The notes below the pieces were generated by a model that was not told the origin of the DNA, did no database searches, and saw only the letters and a program-made list of their open reading frames with translations. DNA of 64,000 nucleotides from Adiantum capillus-veneris (lineage: Eukaryota; Streptophyta; Polypodiopsida; Polypodiales; Pteridaceae), in the NCBI GenBank assembly GCA_014529385.2, contig CM043971.1, positions 92,179,340 to 92,243,339 on the forward strand, in the 5' to 3' direction. Position 1 is the stretch's first letter, and each line of letters begins with the position of its first letter. A program made the translations under genes and the position numbers. Positions 19,323 to 30,055 of this stretch are shown here, in pieces.

Positions 19323-22176
19323 TCAGTCCACAAAGGGGAGTAAGCCCAAAGCTTTGCGGAAAGCTCCAAGCTTCTCACGAGACAATGCCTTTGTGAAAAG
19401 ATCTGCAAGGTTGTCCTGTGTGGGCACATAAGCCAAGCTGATCTCTCCTGCTGAGAGCCTCTCCCTGACATAGTGGTAATGCACCTCAATGTGCTTTGTG
19501 AGAGCATGAAAAACTGGGTTCCTCGCAACTGCCAATGCGCTCTAACTGTCAGTGTAGATAGTGTTGGCAGTGTCCTGTCCAACACCCAAATCAGCCATAC
19601 GACGTCTGAGCCATACACACTCAACCGTAACAGTGAAGACTGCCCTATACTTAGCCTCACAACTCGAAGTGGCTACAGTAGGTTGCTTCTTGCTCAACCC
19701 TGATATACATGAACTGCCAAGCATGAAACAAAAACCACTTGTGGACACTCGCGTGTCAAAACAACCAGCCCAATCTGAGTCCGAAAAAGCATGTAAGTCT
19801 GGCGGCAATGATCCCCCCTTGGGATAAAACAAGCCAAGATGTAAAGTGCCATTAAGGTAGCGGAATATCCTCTTGACAGCCTGCCAATGCTTAGACCCTG
19901 GGCTATGCATAAATCTGCTGACCTGTGAGACTGCAAACTGAATATTCGGCCTCGTGTTGCATACATAAATGAGGGAGCCAACAACAGTTTGGTAAAGAGT
20001 GACATCAACAGGATCGCCAGCATCATGTAGACTCAACTTCAAACCTGTTTCCATGGGAGTGGCAATAGGTTTGCAATCCTCAAGTCCAAACTTACATAGC
20101 AATGTCTCTATGTAACTTTTCTGACACAAGGCAATACCACCATCACACTGCTTAAACTGTATACCCAAGTAATGATGCAATAGCCCCAAATCTTTCATCT
20201 TAAAAGTAGCATTCAAATCAGCCTTAAATTCAGAAATATGTCTCTCATTTGGTCCAATGATCAACAAATCATCAACATAAAGAACCACAATGAGAAGTAC
20301 ATCACCCTCATGCTTTACATACAATCTGCTTTCTGTTGGACTGTTACGAAAGCCTCGTTTAACCAAACGAGTGTCAGCTTTCTCATACCAAGCATGAGGA
20401 GATTGCTTCAACCCATACAAAGCCTTCTTACATCTGCACACTTTGTCCTCTTGTCCTTTTATGACAAAACCGCGAGACTGCGTTACATAAACTTCCTCAA
20501 ATATGTCACCATTCAAGAAAGCAGCAACAATGTCTGATTGATGTACATCCCAACCAAAATGAGCTGCCAATGCACATAGAAAACGTACAGTAGTCATACG
20601 ACAAGTGGGAGCAAAAGTCTCTTCATAATCTATGCCTTTTTGCTGTGCATAACCTTTTGCAACAAGTCGAGCCTTATGGCGATCGATCTCACCATCCGGC
20701 TTGCGTTTCAACTTGTAAACCCACTTTGTACCAATGGCCTTTTTGCGAGGAGGCAAATCACATAAAGTCCATGTGTCATTCTCTATAAGTGCATCATATT
20801 CTGATTGCATGGCAGCCATCCAATTTTCTGCATTCTGTGCTTCATCAAAAGACAAAGGCTCCTCAACATCATGTAAGCTAGACATAGCCAAAGCATAACA
20901 ATCTAATGCATAAGATGCACGGCGAGAGCCTGAACGAGTACGACTAGACAAAGGTGCATCCAATTTACTGTCACACAAAGTGTGCACCAGCCATTTTGGC
21001 ATACCTCTAGCCTGCTCATTTTCAGCCCTTTCCGCATCAAGTACATCATGTACATCTGCATCAGTAATAGGCTGATCTAAAACATTTTCAAAAACCCCCA
21101 TAGGCTGTACATTTGCCTCATTGGAACTTACATTCGTATTTCCACCATTGAAAAGAGGCAACAGAGTGTCATAAATGTCTTGTGAGCTTACATTACTATC
21201 TCTAGTACATGACAGCAAGGGCTGAACAGAATCTTCCACAAACACTACATCTCGTGAAACCAGAATACGTTTTATTTGCGGATGATACAACCTGTAACCT
21301 TTGCTTTTAACACTATAACCAACAAAAATACATTTGACAGCCTTATCATCCAATTTTCTGCGTTGCACTTGTGGCACCAAAGCATATGCCAAACAACCAA
21401 AAACACGCATGTGCTCAATAGAAGGCTTTCTATCATGCCATGCTTCATATGGAGTAATAGACTGCAAAGCTTTCGTAGGACACCTGTTAAGTACATAAGT
21501 GGCACACATGATGGCCTCAAGCAAAAAAGAATGCGGCAAAGCTTGACTTTTGACCATACATCGTGCCATTTCCGTCAGTGACCTGTTTTTCCTCTCAGCA
21601 ACACCATTTTGCTGAGGTGTATAAGGCACTGTACATTGGTGTTTTATCCCACGACTAGCCATAAATGCATTAAATTCATGAGACATATACTCCCCCCCTC
21701 GATCGGAACGGAGGGTGCCCATAGTACATTTCGAGACATTTTCAGCCATAGCCAGCAGCCATAGCCAGAAATTGTTTGAAGCACATAAAAACTTCGGACT
21801 TCGCTTTAAGCAGAAATACCTATGCATTCCTGGAGTAATCATCAATGAAAGTCATGAAGTACAGGTAATTGCCCAAGGACGGAGTTTTCATGGGCCCACA
21901 AACATCACTATGCACAAGCTGTAACCTGCATGTGGCCCGGACTGAACCATCCTTTGGAAACTTAGAACGCTGCATCTTACCCAAAATACAGCCTTCACAA
22001 ACATGTTTGATAGGTGCTTCAAGGGGTGGCAAAGAAGCAACCATATCAGATTTCTGCAAACGCACTGCAAACACAGCAAACTGGCAAAATTCAGATGACC
22101 AAAACGTGCATGCCAAAGTTTTGCATCTGAAATAGCCCTTGAATCTGCAACAACATTTGAAAATTTTTGTCCACAC
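19323..22176 (-). pseudogene. Copia-1 integrase, reverse transcriptase and RNase H
   Basis: The integrase zinc-binding and core start lie in 21820-22176 (HVCEGCILGKMQRSKFP, LVHSDVCGPMKTPS). A frameshift near 21840 and a short local duplication of an AGCCATAGCCAGC block near 21745-21770 follow. From 21845 a frame of more than 700 codons is open with RSDRGGEYMS, QQNGVAERKNRS (the integrase Asp and Glu), the RT blocks GTKWVYKLKRKPDGEIDRHK, QSDIVAAFLNGDIFEEVYV and the catalytic LYVDDLLIIG, then RNase H. A TAG at 19542-19544 replaces the Gln of the DSQSA motif. The frame resumes after it (ALAVARNPVFHALTKHIEV) to a stop at 19323. All catalytic residues I can check are present. Confidence 0.92.
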
Positions 22177-23633
22177 TTGTCATACAAAGTGAGCTTATAC
22201 AGCCCACGGCACAAAAGGCCAGATGCAACAATTTCATCACGAAAACTGAGATCATGAACTGTACATCTGTCATCCACAAATTTGACTACAAGTCCAAGTC
22301 TAGCAAGTGCGGATATAGACAAGAGATTCTTCTTGATCCCAGGTACATAAAGTGCATCAACAAGTGTGAAAGAACTGCCATTAGCAGCAGTAAGCACAAT
22401 CTTTCCAACTCCCTGAACTGGATAAGAGGCATTGTTGACACAAGTGACTGAATTCCCATGAGGGACAGACTTGAGGGAGGTAAACAATTCACGATGTGAG
22501 GTAATGTGCTTTGTAGCACCACTGTCGAAATACCACACATGTAAATCTGCAGCAACTGACAAGCATGCATCATGGACAACAGTATTGTAAGTGCACTCTG
22601 CGTTAAAAGCCCATTCTGCATCAACATCAGCATCACAGTCTCCTTTCATAGAAGACTCAACAATGGCTGCATTTGTAGTGGAGCCAGCATTTGCAGTGGA
22701 ACCACCCTCTTTCTTCTTAGCCTCTTTGGCCTTCAACTTAGGACACGACTTGATAAAGTGATCATTAGCTTTACAATAATGGCAACGCATCTTCTTTTTG
22801 CCCTTATCACCAAAATTTTCAGACGAATTGCTGCCAGCAGAAGCATTAGGAACAGAATTTTTGCCACTCGCAACAGAACCATAAGAAGTGGCTGCATTAC
22901 TGTTACCACCCTTTCTTTGAGAAGCAATAAAAGCCTGTTCAACTGCACGTTGCCTAGTCCTGTTTTTTATGGAAAGTGACTCTTGCAACAGCAATGTGCA
23001 TAATGCATCAAACTTGACAACTTCAGGATTTCCTTGGGTCATAAGTCTCCAAGTACTAGCAAAAGTCTGGTAAGAATCTGGTAAGGCATCAAGAACAGTC
23101 TGCACAAGTGAACTGTCTGAAATGACTTCACCTGCAGAAATAAGCTGCTCGTTGATATCCTTGACACTACCAAGGAAAGTGTCCATATCATCTTCCTCAT
23201 GCATAATCTTCGACTCCAGCGCTTTACGCAGCAAAGCAATTTTAGCCTCATTGCGACTTGCATAAAGACCTACCAAAATATCCCAAGCATGTTTTGCAGA
23301 TTTTGCTGAACGGATGTGAGGAACAATGGTGCGCTTCACAGACAACACAATCAATGCATGAGCCTGCGCATCCTGAACATCCCAACGAGCTTGTTCTGCC
23401 GTAGGCAAAACATCTCTAATAGCAACAATCCTTGCAGCAAGACCTACAACATACTCAACATCGCCTACATCCTTAGAACCAGGACGTACATCAATGCCCT
23501 GCACAATGTTCCAGACACCCTTTGACACAAGAACATGTTGCATCTTATAAGCCCACAAAGGGTAGTTGTCCCCATCCAACCTGTCCTCAGCAGCAAACAT
23601 CTTGAACACATCTGTGTTGTTGTTGTCAGCCAT
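22070..23633 (-). pseudogene. Copia-1 gag and protease
   Basis: The likely start is ATG at 23633 (MADNNNTDVFKMF), although the frame is open further upstream. The gag part has LDGDNYPLWAYKMQHVL and a CCHC knuckle CHYCKANDHFIKSCPKL. The protease active site is intact: WYFDSGATKHITSHRELF. The GAG-pre-integrase segment (LWHARFGHLNFASL) ends at a frameshift near 22085. About 520 codons are otherwise uninterrupted. Confidence 0.92.
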
Positions 23634-23938
23634 GGTAAATGCTGCACCTGATGTGGAACTGCCCAAAAATAGGAGAAAGGGAGCAGGAACAACCTGTGCT
23701 ATATAGCATAAACCGTAGAAGACTATAAGACACCTGTTATGCAGAAAACGACACTCACAGAAATTCTGCACAAAATGACAAAATAGCCTGTGCAGTACTG
23801 CCTGTAGTGGAAACGGAGGCCGAAATGAGCCCAAATATTTGTCGACCTGCGAACGCTTGCCAAAGCTCATTGAAATTGGAGAAAGTGAGCAGGCGTGTGC
23901 TGGAGCAGCTGGCGACTAAGCCCGGGAGGACATGACCT

Positions 23939-23950
23939 GCTCTGATACCA
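23939..23950 (-). promoter_or_regulatory. primer-binding site of Copia-1
   Basis: The minus strand reads TGGTATCAGAGC just inside the 5' LTR, an exact match to the plant initiator tRNA-Met primer consensus. Confidence 0.95.
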
Positions 23951-23952
23951 AT

Positions 23953-24186
23953 TGTTGGAATTAGGGTTGCAGAGAAACACACACAGCTTGGAGAAGACGA
24001 AGGAAGCTCAAGGCACACAATAGAGAGTGTGTTACTTAGTGTGCAATGGAAAGATAGATAGCCCTAGAGTGATGGGCGTATATACAATGCCCGGAGGAAA
24101 AAACCTCCTAAAGAGGGAAAAAATGCCCCGGCGGTCCTAGTGTGTGATGTGTTCACACATATCACTACCACATGTATATGGTAACA
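23953..24186 (-). repeat. 5' LTR of Copia-1 (234 bp)
   Basis: Direct repeat of 19021-19247. Starts TGTTGGAATTAGGGTTG and ends TATGGTAACA. Confidence 0.95.
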
Positions 24187-24720
24187 ATAAGAACTGTCTA
24201 CTTCTTGTTGTGGTTGAGCTCATCAAATCTTTCAATTCATTTGGTGGCTCATTCTAAGGAAGTAATCGAACTCTTCCATCAGAGCAACAATATTTACCCA
24301 CAAATATTTGGATAGTCTTTCCTTCGTCCTTCCATGCCTTTGCTCCACATTTGGAGCAAACAAAATCTAAGCTTCCTAAGTTGTGCAACACACACTTTTT
24401 GGATAGAACTGGCGCCATAGACTTGTGATGTAAAAGGAGAGATGTTGGATATTCAAAGCGGATGGACAAACAATGCTTTTATACTTTAGAATAGTTTCCC
24501 TCTACTATGTTCATTGTTGTCCCAACATTCACGGCTTCAGAGTTTCCTTCATGTACATCATGTATGCTCTGCCTTTCATTGCACTCCAATAAAGTTTCAA
24601 TTGTACTTTGTAGTGCATTCCTTGTTCTCTCTCATGCTATTTGGTGCCCCGCCTTTCGTGAATCATCACATAGTCGACTACGTCGTGCATGACTAGGTGA
24701 TAATATGCATGGTCCAGATA
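24187..24720 (-). pseudogene. Helitron Rep/helicase N-terminal end, separated by Copia-1
   Basis: Upstream of Copia-1 the same minus-strand frame continues the Helitron protein. It encodes HNLGSLDFVCSKCGAKAW (a C-x2-C zinc-binding pair typical of plant Helitron N-termini), then CCSDGRVRLLP, a TAG (24251-24253) and NEPPNELKDLMSS leading into the insertion site. Removing the Copia element and one target copy leaves the frame uninterrupted into 19020. Further upstream, to about 24720, the frame encodes a polar segment with two more stops. No clean start codon was found. Confidence 0.85.
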
Positions 24721-25022
24721 CCATCTATGAAATCAAGTGCAAATAGATCTTATATTATAATATAATATACTTGTTATTGTTTTGGTCAGTCACTAAAAGG
24801 ACATTCTTATGCATAATAGAAAATCGATATAAAAAGGAACATATAATTATATCCTCTAACCTAAATACATTTTACACATTGATAGTGACTCACTTAAAAA
24901 GTAAAGTTTGATGAAGATACAACATAACATTACATATTTCTACCATAAGTAGGACTAAATAAATTTGACACAACGGCTTGACTCAATTAAAAAGAACAGT
25001 TTGATGAAGATACAGAAAAACA

Positions 25023-25784
25023 TTACATACTTCTACCATTAGTAGGATTAGGTTGTTGAGAAACTTGACGCTGCTTTGGTCGAACTAATCTAGCCAAAGC
25101 ACTTAATTTATTTGAGGTAGCTCGGATATCTGAAAGTCTTGAACCTTGAACCTTTGTCAAAGCACCGAGCTTGTTGACAATACTTCTCAATCCTGGCACG
25201 ATTTGTCGTAGATTATTGTCTTGCATTCGTCCTTTTGATTCACGTTGACTCCGCAAAGCCTCTTTTCGAAGATTCTCAATAGATGCCAATATCATCTTTT
25301 GAGAATCCTCAACTTTGGAAAGTTTCTCTCTCATGTATGCCTCACTCTCTAGTCTCTGCAAGTTTGATGCTTTTGTCTCTTCTCGCAATTTCCATAGTAT
25401 CCCACTTTCAATCTCCAATGCAGAGCTTAAAGTTTCAACCACATCCGAGACATTGGTTTGCATTGTCTTCATCCTATTGCAAGAGGCTTTGATCTCTAGC
25501 AAGGTTTCAATAATTTTCTTCTTCGAATTCCACTCGACATTTTGAGCTGCTCTCTTTGCCGCACGCACGTTTCGAATATGAAGAGATGAAAGTATCTCCC
25601 GTTCATTAGCAGATGCACTATTCCTCCCGACATTTCGAGCTGCTCTCTTTGCTGCACGCACATTGCGAATAGTAGGAAGAGATGACGGTATCTCCTCTTC
25701 ACCCACTGATGCACTTATAGCTATCCCAAAAGATATCAAGCCATTGGTTGCAATAGCCAATGGAATGGCACAACTAATCTCCAT
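25023..25784 (-). CDS. intact unrecognised gene F: hydrophobic N-terminus, internal repeat, coiled coil (253 residues)
   Basis: Starts with ATG at 25784 and is open to 25023. Residues about 3-25 (CAIPLAIATNGLISFGIAIS) are hydrophobic and could be a membrane or signal segment. Residues about 28-85 contain two tandem copies of a 28-residue unit built around IRNVRAAKRAA, each preceded by an E-I-x-S-S-L pattern. The remainder (about 90-215) is charged with heptad-like Leu/Ile spacing and is probably coiled coil. The C-terminus is polar and basic. No catalytic motif or known family was recognised. The gene is on the strand of the Helitron Rep/helicase gene and about 300 bp upstream of its N-terminal part. 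A 253-codon intact frame among decayed elements is unusual. Confidence 0.6.
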   Translation of the reverse strand: MEISCAIPLAIATNGLISFGIAISASVGEEEIPSSLPTIRNVRAAKRAARNVGRNSASANEREILSSLHIRNVRAAKRAAQNVEWNSKKKIIETLLEIKASCNRMKTMQTNVSDVVETLSSALEIESGILWKLREETKASNLQRLESEAYMREKLSKVEDSQKMILASIENLRKEALRSQRESKGRMQDNNLRQIVPGLRSIVNKLGALTKVQGSRLSDIRATSNKLSALARLVRPKQRQVSQQPNPTNGRSM

Positions 25785-25799
25785 TTTACTGTACAGAAA

Positions 25800-26040
25800 A
25801 ACCTAAACCTAAAGTGGTTGTAAAGAGAAATGTGACAACCAAAGAGAAGGTTTGAATGCTTGTAAATTAAAAAGTAACCCTCGTAGAATACTCACTTTTT
25901 AAGTGCGTGCTATTTTAGAATAAAAAAATACATCATCTCTATCTAGATGTGAAAAACAACAAAGGATTGCATGAGAAGTGGAAAACAAACCAAAATGCTC
26001 ATGAATCACTTTTGTTCAATAGATAAAAGTTTTGCTCAAA
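25800..26040. other. spacer between genes F and E
   Basis: AT-rich, no frame of note. It could hold the promoter of gene F or a terminator of gene E, but I can point to no specific site. Confidence 0.5.
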
Positions 26041-26046
26041 ATATAA

Positions 26047-26520
26047 TCAACCCCATCTACATTTAAAAATGGGAAAAGAGCGTTTAGCACTGGGACGCTT
26101 GAAAATAGGCTCCTTATGATTCTCTATCTTATCAGGTCCTACACTGCTCTTTAGCACATTAATTTTGCTATAAACTTCAGATATAGAACAACAACCTAAC
26201 TCAGAATCAAGGTAGAGGGCATCTGAGTATCCCATCTTTACTCGAATATGCAAAAGGCGTAGGTTGCAAAACCATTGACTGGGATCATTCTGGATTCTGA
26301 CAAACACCTGGTGAAAGGGTGTTCCATCTCGAGTCATGGAAGTGCGGTCGTAGGTTCTCCAAGCTTGTTCTATAGTAACACCCGGAAAGAAACCTCGAAC
26401 AATGCTTTGAAAGAAGTCAGCTTTGTTTTCTGGAGAGTAGTGAATCATTATATGATTCATTACTATCTCCATCGCTTCCAATCCATGACCAAAACATTCA
26501 GCAGATACGCTAGGTGCCAT
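26047..26520 (-). CDS. intact unrecognised gene E (157 residues), possible relative of the small-gene cluster
   Basis: A single open frame starting with ATG at 26520. It encodes MAPSVSAECFGHGLEAMEIV, a polar centre (GTPFHQVFVRIQNDPSQWF) and a CNLRLLHIRVKMGYSDALYL core, and ends with a basic segment KRPSAKRSFPIFKCRWG. Its spacing resembles small gene D: EIV near the start, then after about 50-55 residues N-[IL]-R-L followed by a Gly, then YL and EV. This is suggestive but weak. No known domain was recognised. It is head-to-tail with gene F on the minus strand. Confidence 0.55.
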   Translation of the reverse strand: MAPSVSAECFGHGLEAMEIVMNHIMIHYSPENKADFFQSIVRGFFPGVTIEQAWRTYDRTSMTRDGTPFHQVFVRIQNDPSQWFCNLRLLHIRVKMGYSDALYLDSELGCCSISEVYSKINVLKSSVGPDKIENHKEPIFKRPSAKRSFPIFKCRWG

Positions 26521-27571
26521 AAAGTTCCTAAGAAAAAAGAGAGAGACATTGTAAGTGTAGTTGCTCTAGGACTTCATCCACAAAACTTGACTTTACAATA
26601 TCTCTTTAAATAAGTCTGTTTCTAGGTCTGTTTCCTATCCCTCTCTCTCCCTTTCCATCTCCCTCTCTCTCTCTCCCTCTCTCTCACTTTCACTCTATAT
26701 CTAAAATTTATAGGGTTCGGCCGCAGTACTGGATCTTTCAATCACACGTGTTATTCTCTCTATCCAAACCTTTTTAAAATCTATAATGGTTTCATGTGAT
26801 CTTCTATCCATTTGGTCACCTTTTGGTGATCAAACTATGGATAATCTCACGTCACAATTACCAAACTCGGCACGATGTATAGAACAATCAGGTGTTTTAT
26901 CTTATTGTTAAGAATAAGATGTTGATTATCCAAATTCCCTCTTGATTTTCTTACAACATGGCACTTATAATATCCTTGGGATCTTTTGAAACTATTCGTA
27001 TGAGAGTGACAAACTGGTTATGTTAACTATCATTGGAATAGCATAGCTAGATTTGGAGGGCCTATCATTAGATAGATCCTTTAATACTTCCATAGACAAG
27101 ACCCTAAAAAACTCTTTCTTATTAGGGTGAAGACAAAGATACCATCTTAGTTCAGTATAAAGGCTCTCTTGGGATTGCCTTTTGAGTATCATGCCTTGAT
27201 TTTCAAGACTATGCAAGAATCTCTAAGGTCTATTGGAATTGCCCTAGGCATTTACGTCAAGCCCGAGATCTTTGGAAACCCTCTCTATGACATTAAAATC
27301 TACATCTTTGGATGGAATTGTTACTCACATTTACCTCTCCCTATGTCCCTCCCTCCCTCCCTCTCTCTCCCTTATCTTTAATTTTATTCACTTTGGTTTT
27401 TTTCTTCTCTCTCTCTCTCTCTCTCTCTGTTTGTATGTGTGTAAGTACCCTTCAAACTCATTTCATTTTCAACTCTTTATCTCTCTAAGTGTGTTTGTGT
27501 GTGTTTTCTCCCTCAGTTCATTTTCAACTCTTTGTCTCTCTAAGTGTGTTTGTGTGTGTTTTCTCCCTCTC

Positions 27572-27627
<56 letters not shown>

Positions 27628-27702
27628 TTTGTGTGTGGTTGTGTAGCATGCACACGTGTATGTGTGTGAGTACCCTTCAAACTTAGCTCATTTTCAACTC
27701 TT

Positions 27703-27768
<66 letters not shown>

Positions 27769-27828
27769 CTTAGTTCACGCCTACCAGTTTAGGATCCCAT
27801 AGTACTTTTATCTTACCATTTTATCGTT
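26521..27828. other. no gene seen; CT-rich low-complexity DNA at 26637-26700 and 27340-27760
   Basis: The stretch 27340-27760 is a patchwork of CT runs (27405-27428, 27565-27623, 27706-27757) with TG-rich pieces. A block TCATTTTCAACTCTTTGTCTC is repeated three times with AGTGTGTTTGTGTGTG between. Serine-leucine frames here are artefacts of the repeat. Confidence 0.8.
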
Positions 27829-28063
27829 TTGTCATTTCATTTTGTTACTTTGACTTTGTATCATATTCAACACATTGTAACCCTCTGGTCTCATATGTCA
27901 TTTTGGCCTTTTGAAGACATTAATATAACATTTCATTTCATTTTATTTCTCGCTTTTAACACCCAGAGATGGTATCAGATTCACAGTTTTGTAACAATTT
28001 GGACTCATAGTTGATTTTGGCCTTTGGAAGACGTTAACATAACATCTCATTTCATTCAGCTTT

Positions 28064-28162
<99 letters not shown>

Positions 28163-28417
28163 GTATGTATATATATATCTCTATCTTCACATTTTTTGTA
28201 ACAGTTTGGTCTCAAGGTTATCTTGGCCTTTTGACCTAATTGTGAAGATTAGTAGAACATTTCATTTCTTTCTCTCTATCTTCACATTTTTTCTAACAAT
28301 TTGGTCTCACAGGTTATTTTGGCCTTTTGACCTAATTTACCTAAGTTCAGGTCAAAACATTCACAATTTTGTAATTGTAACAAATTGGTCTCATAGATCA
28401 TTTCATTTCATTTCTTT
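27829..28417. repeat. left part of a tandem-repeat field, interrupted by the CACTA element
   Basis: Units share the blocks TGGTATCAGATTCACAG, TTGGACTCATAGTTGATTTTGGCC and GACGTTAA(C/T)ATAACAT with the field at 36533-38150. A CT run (28068-28104) passes into a TA run (28105-28150) and GTAT units. The CACTA insertion therefore split an existing array. Confidence 0.85.
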
Positions 28418-28550
28418 CACTACAAGAGGCTATTCATATTAGCGACGCTCACACAGCGACGCTCAAAAAAAATTTCCCGGCGTCGTTATGAGCGTCGCAA
28501 ATTTACAAATAAATTTGCGACGCTCATAGCGACGCCGGCTGGGCTAAAAA
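28418..28550. repeat. CACTA left terminus: inverted repeat and subterminal repeats
   Basis: After the 12-bp terminal repeat come at least four copies of GCGACGCTC or its complement in both orientations, including a dyad with GAGCGTCGCAAATTT. Confidence 0.9.
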
Positions 28551-28627
28551 AATGACCGAGCGCGCCCAAAAACTCAGATCTCAGATCTGAGTTTTTCGGC
28601 GCCCTCAAGCAAGGAGGAGGTAACGCT

Positions 28628-28660
28628 CTCCCTCTCTCTCTCTCTCTCTCTCTTTCTTCT

Positions 28661-28700
<40 letters not shown>

Positions 28701-28820
28701 AGAGGAAGGAGAGCCAGGTATGCTCCTTCCCTCTCCTCATTCTCATGTTCCCTTCCCCTCTTTCTCTCTCCCTCTCTCTCTCTCTCACACACACACACAT
28801 ACACACACACATATAGTGTT

Positions 28821-28876
<56 letters not shown>

Positions 28877-29112
28877 TACAAACATAAACAAAAACGCACA
28901 CACACATACATAAACAAAGAATGCACACACACATTGAGAGAGGAAAAGAGAGAGAGAGCATGCATAAACAAAAAATGCATGCATTGAGAGAAGAAAAGAG
29001 AGAGAGAACATGCATAAACAAAAAATGCACACATTGAGAGAGGAAAAGAGAGAGAAAACATGCATACGATCCAAAAAAACGCACACACATTGAGTGAGAA
29101 AGAGAGAGAAAC
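28628..29112. repeat. CT/CA/GA microsatellite block inside the CACTA element
   Basis: Runs of CT (28628-28654), CA (28662-28696) and GA (28827-28873) are followed by three near-identical 50-60 bp units built from GAGAGAGAACATGCATAAACAAAAAATGCA. Long frames in this area are products of the dinucleotide repeats, not genes. Confidence 0.9.
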
Positions 29113-29289
29113 TAATTTAACGTCGTAGGAAACTAATTAAAATTAAAAGACCTAAAGATCTAGTCGACGAGGAGTTGAACTCAAGACCTATTATTCAAGA
29201 GGGAAATGGCATAATCAATCTATCATACTTGGCATGGGTGATAGAAAGGTTATACCATTTATCTCTTTTTAATGGCACACACATCCACA

Positions 29290-29989
29290 CACGCGCACAC
29301 ACACAAGAAGAAGAGAGTTATAACGTCGTAGGAAACTATCTTAAAAGACGTTAAAGATTAGGTTAGATGTAAACTTACGTTAAATTAGATTTAGGTTTAT
29401 TTAAGTTAAATTAGATTAGATTTAGGTTTATTTTTAATTAGATTTATGTTTATTTACGCTAGATTTAGATTTACGTTATATTAGATTAGATTTAGGTCTC
29501 CATAGACTGCGATGCTTGCATGAAGCGGGTGAAGAAAGCCCTCAATGGAATATAGGGTATTGCTGCCTTCACTCATGGTGGGCTCCGTCGATCCAAAAGT
29601 ACTGGTGAAATGTCTTCAGAAGATAGGGAAGAAGGTGGATCTTCAGGGCGGCAAGAGTCACTACATCCCCGACACAATGACCATCTAGACGACCTCTAGT
29701 CATTCAACATCAACTTCAAAGTTAGTAACAAGAGCAAGAACGGTCTAAAGGGCCAATTGCTGTCGTCAGATGTGGATGGAGATGAGGCAGCGTCACCGCC
29801 GGAAGTTAACTCTCATATCTTTAGTGATGAGAATGCCAACTCTTGCCGAGTTATGTGAAAAATTATGTGTTAAATCAGTTTTAAGGTTCTTATAATCCCT
29901 GTTAGTTTAGTTCTTTGTTTTTAATATAACATAATTTACGTTAGATTTAGATTTATGTTATATTAGATTAGACTTAGGTTTATTTAGGT

Positions 29990-30055
<66 letters not shown>

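Larger units (their letters stand above)
19021..24186 (-). mobile_element. Ty1/Copia retrotransposon (Copia-1) nested in the Helitron
   Basis: Flanking direct repeats 19021-19247 and 23953-24186 start TGTTGG and end TAACA. The flanking pentamers are GTAAG (19016-19020) and ATAAG (24187-24191), a target duplication with one mismatch. A perfect initiator tRNA-Met primer site lies inside the right LTR, so the element is on the minus strand. LTRs differ by about four substitutions and one 7-bp indel, which makes this the youngest LTR element in the window. Gene order gag, protease, integrase, RT, RNase H is that of Copia. It is broken by two or three frameshifts and one stop. Confidence 0.95.

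Noticed and set aside
28486-29090. Long overlapping frames rich in Ser/Leu, Arg/Glu and Cys/Val
   Set aside because: They are translations of CT, GA and CA/TG dinucleotide repeats, which stay open in many frames. No gene signal remains when the repeats are ignored.
29140-29260. tRNA-like stretch with GAGTTGAACTCAAGACC
   Set aside because: It recalls a T-arm, but no acceptor stem or anticodon arm can be folded around it by eye.
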